From the NCBI RefSeq assembly GCF_025245835.1, contig NZ_JAOBWS010000001.1:124001-188000 (forward strand): a DNA stretch of 64,000 nucleotides, given 5' to 3'. Source of the DNA: Rheinheimera sp. 4Y26. GTDB lineage: Bacteria; Pseudomonadota; Gammaproteobacteria; Enterobacterales; Alteromonadaceae. The notes under the pieces are model-generated. The model was not told where the DNA came from and made no database searches. It was given only the letters and a program-made list of their open reading frames with translations. The translations under genes and the position numbers were made by a program. Below, piece by piece: positions 1-8,077 of this stretch; positions within the stretch are counted from its first letter, which is position 1; every line of letters begins with the position of its first letter.

Positions 1-192
1 AATCTGTTCCACCGGTACCTGAAAATAACGCGCCAGTTGCAGGGCAATCACCACTGAAGGGGTAAAGCGGCTGGTTTCTACAGTGCTGATGGTTTTGCGT
101 GACACCCCGATGGCATCGGCCAGTTGTTGCTGCGACAGCCCTTTGGCGGCGCGCAGCCCGGCAATTCTGTTATATAAAGTTTGTTCGTCCAT
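1..192 (-). CDS. XRE/Cro-CI family transcriptional regulator (3' end outside window)
   Basis: Reading from an ATG at 192 gives 64 codons that run off the window edge. The visible part is nearly all helix-turn-helix: RNRIAGLRAAKG-like helix 1 (here YNRIAGLRAAKG), then LSQQQLADAIGVSRKTIS and a VETSRFTPS loop, which is the classical HTH_3 fold of small YozG/Cro-type regulators. Its ATG shares one base with the stop of the upstream membrane-protein gene (TGATG), so the two are translationally coupled. Pairs of a very short XRE protein and a small membrane protein are common, and the pair usually represses its own promoter. The repeated operators at 711-779 fit that, but binding is inferred. Confidence 0.9.
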   Translation of the reverse strand, partial: MDEQTLYNRIAGLRAAKGLSQQQLADAIGVSRKTISTVETSRFTPSVVIALQLARYFQVPVEQI

Positions 193-683
193 CAGTTCGT
201 TTCCGCTGTGTTGTCATCCTGCTCATCGAGCGTGGTGCGTAATTTCAGATAAAAAGTCAGGGTGCCGACAAACACTGTGAATAAAGGCACCAGCTGTGGC
301 GGAAGCAGGGCTGTTTTGCCTTCGTTGATCAGCAGTTCGGTAAAGGCGTAACCGGTGAATGCTGTCAGCATGGCAAGTTGAAAGGCCATGGTGGTGGCGT
401 GCTGAAAACGGCTACGCAGATATTCGTCCTGAAAATCACCATTTATTTCTCTTATTTTCCAGCCATAGGTCATCATTTTGGGCTGGTGCCTGATTTGGTA
501 TAAAAACCACAGCACCGACAAAATAATGCCGATGCCAAATACATCAGCCAGCAGTTTAAAGTCGAACCAGGCCAGGGTGATGTCTCTGAGCAATTCAAAA
601 CCGGTTAATGCAGCAACAAAAGCAGCACCTGTAATGCCTGACTTCACACAATTTTCCTGATCTTCGATAGTCCATGTTTTCAT
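192..683 (-). CDS. Small integral membrane protein, partner of the XRE regulator
   Basis: This 163-residue protein has about four hydrophobic segments, near residues 18-34, 44-62, 95-115 and 128-146, with a charged loop between (KIREINGDFQDEYLRSRFQHA) and a short acidic tail. I do not recognise a named family. It is the first gene of a two-gene unit, followed with a one-base overlap by the XRE regulator. The promoter upstream at 727-755 is embedded in three repeated near-palindromes. By analogy with other XRE plus membrane-protein pairs, it may sense a membrane signal or modulate the regulator; that is inference only. Confidence 0.75.
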   Translation of the reverse strand: MKTWTIEDQENCVKSGITGAAFVAALTGFELLRDITLAWFDFKLLADVFGIGIILSVLWFLYQIRHQPKMMTYGWKIREINGDFQDEYLRSRFQHATTMAFQLAMLTAFTGYAFTELLINEGKTALLPPQLVPLFTVFVGTLTFYLKLRTTLDEQDDNTAETN

Positions 684-710
684 CTTACTTGTTCCTTATG
701 ATGGATTGTT

Positions 711-779
711 GACACCTTCGGGTATCAATATGGAACCTTAAGGTATCAGTGTCAAGTGTTTTTGATACTCTAAGGTTAC
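711..779 (-). promoter_or_regulatory. Autoregulatory promoter with three phased near-palindromic operators
   Basis: On the minus strand a -35 TTGACA (755-750) and a -10 CATATT (732-727) are separated by 17 bases. Three 16-base sites of the form GAYACC-N4-GGTRTC or close variants lie at 711-726, 732-747 and 764-779. Their centres are 21 and 32 bp apart, two and three helical turns, so all three face the same side of the helix. The middle site fills the spacer between -35 and -10, one covers the likely transcription start and one sits just upstream of -35. This is repressor architecture; the XRE protein encoded at 1-192 is the obvious candidate. Confidence 0.75.
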
Positions 780-930
780 ATTTTTTGCGGAAGCTTAAAA
801 CAGTGACTGCTCAAAGGCTGGCGAAAGGTTGGTAAAGGTCTGGTGACGGGTGGGTATGGCGGCGCCTTTTGGTTTTATCCTGGCAGTGTTTTAGCTGGCG
901 CTTGTTGTCTGTTGTCTGGGGTACAGCACA

Positions 931-961
931 AAAATGCCGGCATTACACCGGCGGTTTTTTT
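931..961. terminator. Bidirectional hairpin terminator downstream of the Imm-like gene
   Basis: Arms GCCGG (936-940) and CCGGC (948-952) are flanked by an A-run on the left and a seven-T run on the right. It can end minus-strand transcription from the Imm-like gene and plus-strand readthrough. Between here and the operators at 711-779 I see no convincing gene. Confidence 0.6.
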
Positions 962-987
962 CAGCGGCACACTGCTCTGTTGGCGGA

Positions 988-1269
988 TCAGCTTTGCGGT
1001 TTTAGCCTGGCTTTGGCGGCCATCGAGGCACTGAGTTTGCCGGTGACAGCCCAGACACATAAAGCGCCCCAGGCAATCCAGGACAGGCCGGCCGGAATAT
1101 TCAGCATGGCAATTTTGCCGGCATGTTTGCGGTTAAACAGCAGTGCCAGCAGGCTGGGTAAAAACCAGACCAGCAGAAAAAATACGCCAAACAACATTAA
1201 AAACGGTGTGTCGGCCTGTTGCCAGATTTGCATCAGAGGGTCGATCAAGCTGTTGAGAGTTTCCATCAT
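988..1269 (-). CDS. Superinfection immunity (Imm-like) family membrane protein
   Basis: A 93-residue protein with two transmembrane segments, FLMLFGVFFLLVWFLPSLLALL near residues 23-44 and IPAGLSWIAWGALCVWAV near 58-76, separated by the short basic loop NRKHAGKIAMLN. The WFLPSLLALLF..R....KI..LN...G..W..W...L.WA. pattern is that of the Imm_superinfect family (named for phage T4 Imm) found in many bacterial chromosomes. Here nothing phage-like surrounds it, so the chromosomal role is unknown. AAGGA lies four bases before the first of two adjacent ATGs, so a start at 1266 is equally possible. It follows the amidohydrolase gene by 78 bp on the same strand. Confidence 0.75.
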   Translation of the reverse strand: MMETLNSLIDPLMQIWQQADTPFLMLFGVFFLLVWFLPSLLALLFNRKHAGKIAMLNIPAGLSWIAWGALCVWAVTGKLSASMAAKARLKPQS

Positions 1270-1347
1270 TGTATCCTTGTGTTGATTGGCTGATAGCCAG
1301 GATTTCTAAATTAAGTTGTTAATTTTTAACGTTTTTAATTGGGATGT

Positions 1348-2808
1348 TTAAAGTTTGGTCTGGCTTAATGCAGGGAGCAGCGCGCGCAGTTCTGCCACCT
1401 GATGGGCTTTACCGCCCTGAACCACAGTCTGAATGCTGTTTAGCGCTGTTAAGTCCTGGGTTGGATCCTGGCTTAACACAATAAAGTCCGCCACGAAGCC
1501 TGCTTTGAGTTCACCGAGGTTCTGCAGCCCCAGGTGTTTGGCGCCGCCCACTGTGGCCAGTTGCAACACTTGCCAGTTGCTAAGGCCGGCAGCTTTGCTG
1601 AGCTCAAGCTCGCGCAGGTAAAAAGGGCCGCTGGCGCTAAGGTCAGTGCCTATGGCAAGCGGAACGCCTGCGTCATACAACCGTTTAAACAGTTGCAGCA
1701 CTTTGGGCATTTGTTGTTGCGCTTTTGCCACTTCTGCTTTGGTCCAGTCGTAACTTGGCGCTGCCATCAGGCCACGCCAGCTGTTGCGGCTTTGTGGGTG
1801 AAACACCCACATCTGATCTTCCGGGTACAGCCGTTCCAACTCGCGGGCAAAATAAAACAATTCATTAACCACCAGGGTTAAATCGAGCCGGGTTTGCTGG
1901 CGGGCCAGGGTGTTAAACAACTGCTGCATCGGTGCGCTGTTATAATCCACATGCTCAAACCACTGATAAATAAACCTTTGGTTCATCGGGTTTTTTCGGG
2001 ATGCCAGATAAGCTTCGCGAGCTTCTCCTGTCAGTAGTTCGGCGCTGGTGGGCAAAGCGTGGGTTAACATATCGATGCCCTGATCGGCCGCAAATTGCCA
2101 GCTTACCTGGTCCAGATGGGCGATGGTTTTTAAGCCCGCTGCTTTAGCAAGGCGAATACCCATAGCCACTTCTGCCTGGCCCAGACCAAAATACAGTTTG
2201 ATCACCTGCACCCCCAGCGCTTTTTGCCGCGCTATTTCAGCTTGCCAGCCCGCTTCGTCTTTGGGGTACACCGAGCCGCCCAAAATAGGCATAGGTTCAA
2301 AGATATAACCGGCATAAAACAACTGTGGCCCCAGCCACAGCCCTTGTTGCTGGGCCTTGGCATATTGAGCATTGGCTTCGGGTTCGCCGGCCGGACTAAA
2401 AGCCGTGGTGACGCCTGTGGCCAAGGTGCTGATGGCATGATAGCGGGTGATGTCCGGGTGGCCTTTCATGGTGATGGTTGGTGCGCCATCCACCATTTCC
2501 ACTCGGTGTGGGCCCGCGGTCAGGTGCAAATGTACGTCAATTAAACCCGGCATCACATACTGGTCTTTTAAATTGATCTGTTGGCTGGCCTTTGGCAAAG
2601 GGTCAGTGGCATTGGCCTGGCCCTGGTCAATAATGCTGCCGTTTTGCACCAGCAACCAGCCGTTTTCAGTACGCTGCTGGTTGGCCGGATTGATTAAAGT
2701 GGCGTTGTGATAAAGCACTGTGTCCATCTTAGCCTGCTGCACTTCGGCTTTGCCGGTCAGGCTGCACATCAGGGCCGGGATCAGCGCTAAATGAAATAAT
2801 TTGTGCAT
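1348..2808 (-). CDS. Secreted amidohydrolase family protein
   Basis: A 486-residue metal-dependent amidohydrolase. A signal peptide (MHKLFHLALIPALMCSLTGKA) indicates export. The N-terminal composite beta-domain leads into the metal motif MPGLIDVHLHLTAGP near residue 88. Later come IAHLDQ and THALPTS histidines and the C-terminal LAIGTDLSASGP with the catalytic aspartate, followed by the composite-domain end FVADFIVL. This is the imidazolonepropionase/dipeptidase-like branch of the amidohydrolase superfamily; the substrate cannot be read from sequence, but a peptide or cyclic amide is plausible. It lies 78 bp upstream of the Imm-like gene on the same strand. Confidence 0.85.
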   Translation of the reverse strand: MHKLFHLALIPALMCSLTGKAEVQQAKMDTVLYHNATLINPANQQRTENGWLLVQNGSIIDQGQANATDPLPKASQQINLKDQYVMPGLIDVHLHLTAGPHRVEMVDGAPTITMKGHPDITRYHAISTLATGVTTAFSPAGEPEANAQYAKAQQQGLWLGPQLFYAGYIFEPMPILGGSVYPKDEAGWQAEIARQKALGVQVIKLYFGLGQAEVAMGIRLAKAAGLKTIAHLDQVSWQFAADQGIDMLTHALPTSAELLTGEAREAYLASRKNPMNQRFIYQWFEHVDYNSAPMQQLFNTLARQQTRLDLTLVVNELFYFARELERLYPEDQMWVFHPQSRNSWRGLMAAPSYDWTKAEVAKAQQQMPKVLQLFKRLYDAGVPLAIGTDLSASGPFYLRELELSKAAGLSNWQVLQLATVGGAKHLGLQNLGELKAGFVADFIVLSQDPTQDLTALNSIQTVVQGGKAHQVAELRALLPALSQTKL

Positions 2809-2903
2809 TTTATGCTCCTGTCTGAGGTGACAAATATTCTGTTGTTGCTGTGTAAGTCGTTGATATTGTTCTGGCTGTTACAGATTATTTTTTTATTTTT
2901 TTG

Positions 2904-2933
2904 TGTAACACTTGGACGCAACGCACAGACTCA
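2904..2933 (+). promoter_or_regulatory. Candidate ECF-type promoter of the sigma gene
   Basis: TGTAAC at 2904-2909 is followed after 17 bases by AGACTCAT. The shape recalls ECF promoters with an AAC -35 motif and a GAC/GTC -10 motif and would allow autoregulation by the sigma factor that starts at 2978. A sigma70-like pair (TTGATA, 17 bases, GATTAT) also precedes it. Neither is proven. Confidence 0.35.
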
Positions 2934-2977
2934 TCAGGTGCGCAGGATAAAAAGAAGCAACAGGAAGGCGACCCATT

Positions 2978-3511
2978 TTGACCGCAACCACGACAACAGC
3001 AGACCGGCAGGCGCAAAGTGCTGAACAATTTTTGCTGCAGCTGTGGCAGCAGCAACAGGGCGCTATCGGCCGCACCCTGCTGGCTTGTGAGGCTGATGCC
3101 GCAGCGCGGCAGGACTTAAAACAGGATATTTATCTGGCGTTGCATCAGTCGGCGGCCCGGCTGCAAGCAGCAGAAAACCCCAGAGCTTATTTGTTTCGTA
3201 TTGTGCATAACGTGACAGTGGACCACATTGCCCGGGCGCAAAAACATAAATGGCAGCCGCTGGATGAAGAGATACAGGCACAGTTAGTGGACGACTGCCC
3301 GTCCGGACAGATAGGTGAGCAGCAGCAAAATAACAGACTGCTTCGCGCTGTGCGCCAGCTGTCGGCGGCCAACAGGCAGGTGATTTTGCTGGCGATGGAA
3401 GATATGGATGCAGTGGAAATTGCACAGGTGCTGCAAATCAGCCATGGCGCTGTACGGGTGCGGCTGAACCGGGCAAAAACTGAATTGATGGAGTTGATGC
3501 AAGATGAATAA
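2978..3511 (+). CDS. ECF-family RNA polymerase sigma factor
   Basis: A 177-residue sigma factor. Region 2 is at about residues 15-90, including LKQDIYLALHQSAARL and the recognition/melting stretch NPRAYLFRIVHNVTVDHIAR. Region 4 is at about 115-170 (LSAANRQVILLAMEDMDAVEIAQVLQ, then ISHGAVRVRLNRAK). The start is a TTG, chosen because AGGAAGG sits nine bases upstream and no ATG fits. The stop overlaps the next gene by eight bases, so a membrane partner is co-translated. Likely FecI/RpoE-like extracytoplasmic control; the signal is unknown. Confidence 0.85.
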   Translation: MTATTTTADRQAQSAEQFLLQLWQQQQGAIGRTLLACEADAAARQDLKQDIYLALHQSAARLQAAENPRAYLFRIVHNVTVDHIARAQKHKWQPLDEEIQAQLVDDCPSGQIGEQQQNNRLLRAVRQLSAANRQVILLAMEDMDAVEIAQVLQISHGAVRVRLNRAKTELMELMQDE

Positions 3512-4100
3512 TGAATTTGATTTTGCCGCTTTAAGCAAAAGCTGGCAGCAACAGCCGCTAGCGGCCGCCACTGTGCCCACTGCTGCAGATTTAACCAAAG
3601 CGCGGCAACGGCAGCGGCAACAATGGTTGTTGCTGGCCGGTGAGTGGCTGGGGGCTACGGCTATGGCAGGCGCGGCCTGGTGGCTGCTGACGTCCATGCA
3701 GGACTGGCTTAGTTATATAGCCGCGGCTTTTTTGCTGCTCGGTGTGCTGATGAGCCTGTATGTCAGCTGGCAGGTGCACCGGCCTTTATTGGCTTATGAC
3801 AACTGGAGCAGCAGCGGTGTGCTGGCGTTCCGGCTGCGCAGTTGTCAGCTGTCGTTGTTGTATTACCGATACAACCAGCTGGCCTGTGCTTTATTGCTGC
3901 TGTTTGTGCTGGTGCTGTGGGGCTTGTGGTTATGGCAAAGCGCGCTGGTGCCTGTGGCGATGTTAAAATTTTATAGTTTGATTGCGCTGCCATTATGTCT
4001 GTACGGCATCTATCTGTTGCAACAGCGTATTGGCACTAAACAGCAGGAAATAGCGCCGTTGCAGGCGCTGCTAAAGGATTTTCAGTCTGAGACGGTCTGA
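3504..4100 (+). CDS. Membrane partner of the ECF sigma factor (putative anti-sigma)
   Basis: 198 residues. The first 45 are soluble and glutamine/arginine rich, ending in KARQRQRQQ; they are followed by four hydrophobic segments near residues 46-64, 71-90, 123-145 and 152-170 and a cytoplasmic-looking tail. There is no recognisable zinc anti-sigma motif (HxxxCxxC absent). Overlap with the sigma gene and the soluble N-terminus before the first membrane segment make an anti-sigma role reasonable, but this is context only. Confidence 0.7.
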   Translation: MNNEFDFAALSKSWQQQPLAAATVPTAADLTKARQRQRQQWLLLAGEWLGATAMAGAAWWLLTSMQDWLSYIAAAFLLLGVLMSLYVSWQVHRPLLAYDNWSSSGVLAFRLRSCQLSLLYYRYNQLACALLLLFVLVLWGLWLWQSALVPVAMLKFYSLIALPLCLYGIYLLQQRIGTKQQEIAPLQALLKDFQSETV

Positions 4101-4118
4101 ACGCAAATTCCTGATCAG

Positions 4119-4149
4119 CCGCCAGAATGCCAACTTTGGGTTCTGGCGG
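4119..4149. terminator. Hairpin between converging genes
   Basis: Perfect nine-base arms CCGCCAGAA (4119-4127) and TTCTGGCGG (4141-4149) lie between the converging sigma-partner and DedA genes. There is no T-run, so it is a weak or Rho-assisted terminator candidate. Confidence 0.45.
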
Positions 4150-4159
4150 ACAAGTTCCG

Positions 4160-4813
4160 TTATTCCGCTTTATTCACCTGAGGGTAACGGTACCAACGGT
4201 ACACAATAGCCAGTATGGCCAGCACAAAAAGCACCGCAGAAATCATAATCAGCCCTTTGGTCAGCAGATGATGATATTGCTCCAGCTGCGGCATTTTCAT
4301 CAGGCTGGAACTGAACAGGCTGAGCGCGAAAGTCCAGCAAAAAGCGCTGATAAAACTCACCAACGCCACTTTAGGTAACTTCATGCCGGTCATGCCCATC
4401 AGCATTGGCGTGAGTACCCGGACAAAAGGCACAAAACGTGACGAAAACATCGCCATAAAACCATGTTTTTCCAGAAGATCATGAGCGCGAGGCAGACTGC
4501 CTTGTGGCACCATACGTTCTATATGGTGCATAAAACGGGTGTGGGCCAGCGCATAACCCTGCCAGTAGGCCACCAGACTGCCAAGGCCGGCGGCCAGCGG
4601 TAAATACAACAAGGTCACTTCGTAACCTATCACACCGGAGGCGACCAAACCGCCACTGAGCAGCACCAGACTGTCGCCGGGTAAAGGCAAAAATACAAAA
4701 GCGGATTCAAGAAATAAAATCAGTACCAGACAAAATACCACCATGGCAATGGCGCCGTGGCTGACCAGCAGTTGGTAATCTTGTTGCCAGATAGCAATTA
4801 AGGCGTCGTACAT
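4160..4813 (-). CDS. DedA family inner-membrane protein
   Basis: 217 residues from the ATG at 4813, chosen because GGAG lies eight bases upstream; a 13-codon longer frame has no such site. It shows the DedA signatures: an acidic re-entrant segment (ESAFVFLPLPGDSLVLLSGGLVASG), GSLVAYWQGYALA, and FSSRFVPFVRVLTPMLMGMTGM. Known DedA/VTT proteins are lipid scramblases or flippases that recycle carrier lipids and need the membrane potential. It stands alone, without an operon partner. Confidence 0.9.
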   Translation of the reverse strand: MYDALIAIWQQDYQLLVSHGAIAMVVFCLVLILFLESAFVFLPLPGDSLVLLSGGLVASGVIGYEVTLLYLPLAAGLGSLVAYWQGYALAHTRFMHHIERMVPQGSLPRAHDLLEKHGFMAMFSSRFVPFVRVLTPMLMGMTGMKLPKVALVSFISAFCWTFALSLFSSSLMKMPQLEQYHHLLTKGLIMISAVLFVLAILAIVYRWYRYPQVNKAE

Positions 4814-5043
4814 GCAGCAGGCTCCGTGGAAAATGCGCCAAAGCCCGCACATGAAGGCGATAGCTTGGCAGAACGGCAGCGGGCTTTTTAGCCTGATCTG
4901 CGCTTGGGGTCAACCCAAAATACCGGTTTTGTGTTGTGCAATCAGATGCTATTTGGCAAAAGGGTTGTATTGCAAAGAAAAATAATCCGATGCCAGACCC
5001 AATAAATTGGGGGTATTGCTGTTGTAACACCCAGCTTTATGCA

Positions 5044-5068
5044 ACAGGCCGGTCTGAAACCGGCCTGT
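5044..5068. terminator. Strong hairpin downstream of the membrane-anchored FKBP gene
   Basis: Ten-base perfect arms ACAGGCCGGT and ACCGGCCTGT with a five-base loop lie just after the FKBP stop on the minus strand. No T-run follows. The preceding 4814-5043 holds only the DedA leader and no gene I can support. Confidence 0.45.
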
Positions 5069-5083
5069 GGTGATAGACCGGAT

Positions 5084-5557
5084 TTAACCTTCGATGGCAA
5101 AAAGCTCAACATCAAAAATCAGTGTCGAGCCTGGTGGAATTTTGCCGGCATTACGGCTGCCATAAGCCAGGTTCGATGGAATAAAAAAGCGGAATTTGTC
5201 GCCTACTTTCATCAGTTGCACCCCTTCGGTCCAGCCCGGGATCACTCTGTTCAGCGGAAAACTAATAGTTTCGCCACGCTCAACTGAAGAATCAAACACT
5301 GTGCCGTTAATCAAAGTGCCGTGATAATGCACTGTGACAGTGCTGGCAGGGCCTGGATGTTTATCGCCATTGCCTTGCTGCAATACCAGATATTGCAGAC
5401 CGCTGCTGGTGGTTTTCACCCCTTCTTTTTTGCCGTTTTCAGCCAGAAAGGCCGAGCCTTGCTCCACATTCAACGCTGCGGTTTTGCCGTTGTTGGCACT
5501 GCTGTAGAAATAATAAACAACACAAGCTAACACAAAGATTATTAATGCAATTTTCAT
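5084..5557 (-). CDS. Membrane-anchored FKBP-type peptidyl-prolyl cis-trans isomerase
   Basis: 157 residues. The N-terminal MKIALIIFVLACVVYYFYSS is an uncleaved-looking anchor or signal. A linker (AFLAENGKKEGVKTTSSGLQY) resembles the end of the FkpA/Mip dimerisation helix. The FKBP domain spans about residues 55-155 with VHYHGTLINGTVFDSS, IPGWTEGVQLMKVGDKFRFF and IPPGSTLIFDVELFAI, which carry the usual active-site aromatic and aspartate residues. It probably folds proteins at the periplasmic face. An upstream in-frame start at 5578 is possible; I prefer the double ATG near 5557. Confidence 0.9.
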   Translation of the reverse strand: MKIALIIFVLACVVYYFYSSANNGKTAALNVEQGSAFLAENGKKEGVKTTSSGLQYLVLQQGNGDKHPGPASTVTVHYHGTLINGTVFDSSVERGETISFPLNRVIPGWTEGVQLMKVGDKFRFFIPSNLAYGSRNAGKIPPGSTLIFDVELFAIEG

Positions 5558-5676
5558 CATAAGTCCGGTTGAGGGCAAAGAGCTCTATCTTAGGGGGAAT
5601 GTGGGTTTTGGTCAAAAACAGTCTGATGCCACCAGAACAACTGCATCAGTCCTGCAGTGATGCTGCTGCCGTAACT

Positions 5677-6666
5677 TCAGGGCAACTGCGAGTTAAAAAA
5701 TTGCCAAATCATAGTGTTGGCATCAATTGCTTTGGATGGTGTTTTGCCTCGTACCGCTTTGCCGCCCGGCCACGAATGACCGCCTGTGCTGGTCACCAGC
5801 AGTTTGAGCTGAGTACGGCCGTCTTTGTTTTGCCATAAATCGGCGTAAGCACCAGGTACATTCAGCACTCTTTGTGGTGCGCCTTGCAGTTGCAGCCTTT
5901 GTTGCCAGCCTTTTATTGTGTCAGGTACAGACTTGAATTCAGTGATTTTGTTTTTATCGCGAAAAGCGTCTTTGCCGGCGCCGCCTGCAAATAACACATG
6001 GCTATCGTCCAGCGCGTGGATATGCAGCACAGAAACAGGCCGCGCCGGTTGGCATAAAACTGTATTGTCGGTGCCGGCTACAGCGGCAATAGCCCGAAAA
6101 GTGCCGGCCATATCACAAGCCAGCCGGTGCGCCAACATGCCGCCGTTTGACATGCCAGTGGCAAAAATACGGTTTTGATCTATCGGCAATTGTTGCTGAA
6201 TATCGGCAAGTACATCTTTTACAAAAGCTATGTCGTTGATTTGTTTATCGCGGGCATCACCACAGCAGTTTCCGGCGTTCCAGCTGGCAAAACGGCCGCC
6301 CGGAAAACGGCTATAACCATTGGGAAAGGCCACCACAAAACCTTCACGTTCCGCTGTTTGGCGCCAGCCATAGCTTCTTGCCGCATGCGTCATATGGCCG
6401 CCACCACCATGAAAAAACAACACTAAAGGCACAAACTCGCCCGCCGGCAAGGACTTGGGTATATACAGCAGGTACTGACGTTGATGAGCCACAACTCGTT
6501 GGTATTCACCGGCTTTTAGTCCGGCAGTTGTCTGTGGTTTGGTGGTGACAGCCGATAGCGGCATGGTCACCAGGGCTAACATAAAACAACACCACTTCAT
6601 CGTCATCTGCATCTGGTGGGTGGCGCAAGGCATCTTATTGCGCAAATGAAGTGTTGTTTTGCCCAT
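5677..6666 (-). CDS. Secreted PHB-depolymerase-like (LpqC/CE1) esterase
   Basis: 329 residues in an alpha/beta-hydrolase fold. Visible motifs are the oxyanion region LVLFFHGGGGHM, the family hallmark SWNAGNCCGDAR, the nucleophile elbow ATGMSNGGMLA and the catalytic histidine in GGHSWPGG. These define the polyhydroxybutyrate depolymerase/feruloyl esterase (CE1) family; the substrate may be a polyester or a feruloylated sugar. AGGAG five bases before the ATG at 6666 supports this start, although the signal sequence (MKWCCFMLALVTMPLSA) begins only at about residue 23, so the n-region would be unusually long. Confidence 0.85.
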   Translation of the reverse strand: MGKTTLHLRNKMPCATHQMQMTMKWCCFMLALVTMPLSAVTTKPQTTAGLKAGEYQRVVAHQRQYLLYIPKSLPAGEFVPLVLFFHGGGGHMTHAARSYGWRQTAEREGFVVAFPNGYSRFPGGRFASWNAGNCCGDARDKQINDIAFVKDVLADIQQQLPIDQNRIFATGMSNGGMLAHRLACDMAGTFRAIAAVAGTDNTVLCQPARPVSVLHIHALDDSHVLFAGGAGKDAFRDKNKITEFKSVPDTIKGWQQRLQLQGAPQRVLNVPGAYADLWQNKDGRTQLKLLVTSTGGHSWPGGKAVRGKTPSKAIDANTMIWQFFNSQLP

Positions 6667-6693
6667 AACTTCTCCTGCCGGAATTTTTGTTGC

Positions 6694-8046
6694 TCAGAGC
6701 CCTGCCAGCTGTGGCTGAAATTTACGACGCAATTGCCAGCGCAGCAAATAATAACTGCACAGCCCCTGCAATAACACGCTGGCGGCCGAACAGTACCAGA
6801 CCATGGCTGCGGAAAAATCGGCGCGTCCGGATAACAACAGCACCGGCAGCATAAAGAGCAAAATCCGTAAGGCCGAACTGGCCAGCGCCGGCCAGGTATT
6901 GCCAAGCCCCTGAAACATGCCGGAACAACTGAACACCAGCACGGCACTTAAGCAATTGAGGCTGATAATACGGATAAACAGCACGCCTTGCGCCTGTACT
7001 GCCGGGTCTGTGCTAAAGAGCACCATCAGCTCTGTTGCCAGCAGCTGACACAGCATAAACAGCAAAACCATCACCCAGCCCAGTTGTTGTAATGCAACAC
7101 GAAAGCTTTGTTGAACCCTCACCGTAAAACCGGCGCCGTAGTTCTGACCAACAATAGCCGGCAAGGCAAATGAAAAGGCAATGGCCGGCATGGTGACTGC
7201 CTGCAAAATGCGGTTACCAATGCCAAAAGCGGCTTGGGTTGCGGTGCCAAAGTCCTGGATCACCCAATAAACAAAAGCGGTAAATACAAAGATTAGGGCA
7301 AATTCACCACCGGCCGGCAGGCCAATAGCAACAATCTGCCGCCAAACCTTGCCATTCAAACGCCACTGCTGCGGAACCTGCAGCACGCTATGGTCACTTT
7401 TTAAAAAGTAGCGCCACAACAACAGCACCGCCAGCGCGACAGAAATGCTACTGGCCAGGCCGGCGCCCAATACACCAAGCGGATAACCTGTGCCCCAGCC
7501 GGCGATGAGCACAGGTGCCAGCAGCATATTCAGCAGCACTGAGATGAGCTGCACCTGCATGGCCGGTTTCACAATGCCTACTGCGCGCAGTGCTGCGGCA
7601 ATGGCGGTAGAGACAAACATCAGCGCCAGACCCGGCAAATAGGCCAGCAAAAATTGCCCGGCATGATGTTGCACTGCAGCATCGCTGCTGAGCAATTGCA
7701 TATAAACACCGCTAAAGCCAAAACCAAGCACTAAGGTCAAAAGTGCCAGGGCAGCGCCCATCAACATGGCCTGCTGAAAAACCACATTAGCGCTTTGCGG
7801 ATCTGCAGCGCCTGTGTAGCGGGCTATCAGCGCAACACAACCTACATTCAGCATTTGGGTGAATGCCATAATCAGCAGCATCAGGTTGCCGGCAGCACTG
7901 ACCGCAGCAACAGCATCAGCCCCCAGCCCGGCAACAAAATACAGATCAACAAACAAATACAAGGATTGGACAAACATGCCGATCATCATCGGCACTGTCA
8001 TAGTCCACAAATGGCGGCGCAGCGAACCCTGGGTTAAATCTGTCAT
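6694..8046 (-). CDS. MATE family efflux transporter
   Basis: 450 residues with twelve predicted membrane segments in two pseudo-symmetric halves. The first half starts TVPMMIGMFVQSLYLFVDLYFVAGLGADAVAAVS, with the conserved MatE aspartate, and the second near IVAIGLPAGGEFALIF. MATE proteins export drugs or metabolites in exchange for sodium ions or protons. It lies 31 bp downstream of a MarR-family regulator on the same strand, a common arrangement in which the regulator controls the pump in response to its substrate. Confidence 0.92.
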   Translation of the reverse strand: MTDLTQGSLRRHLWTMTVPMMIGMFVQSLYLFVDLYFVAGLGADAVAAVSAAGNLMLLIMAFTQMLNVGCVALIARYTGAADPQSANVVFQQAMLMGAALALLTLVLGFGFSGVYMQLLSSDAAVQHHAGQFLLAYLPGLALMFVSTAIAAALRAVGIVKPAMQVQLISVLLNMLLAPVLIAGWGTGYPLGVLGAGLASSISVALAVLLLWRYFLKSDHSVLQVPQQWRLNGKVWRQIVAIGLPAGGEFALIFVFTAFVYWVIQDFGTATQAAFGIGNRILQAVTMPAIAFSFALPAIVGQNYGAGFTVRVQQSFRVALQQLGWVMVLLFMLCQLLATELMVLFSTDPAVQAQGVLFIRIISLNCLSAVLVFSCSGMFQGLGNTWPALASSALRILLFMLPVLLLSGRADFSAAMVWYCSAASVLLQGLCSYYLLRWQLRRKFQPQLAGL

Positions 8047-8077
8047 GCGGATATTCTTTTTGTGATGGGCTGTGGCA

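Noticed and set aside
988-1269. Imm-like gene as evidence of a prophage
   Set aside because: No phage structural, lysis or integrase genes nearby.
843-1285. Plus-strand ORFs opposite the Imm-like gene
   Set aside because: Shadows of the minus-strand gene and of the terminator; no start signals.
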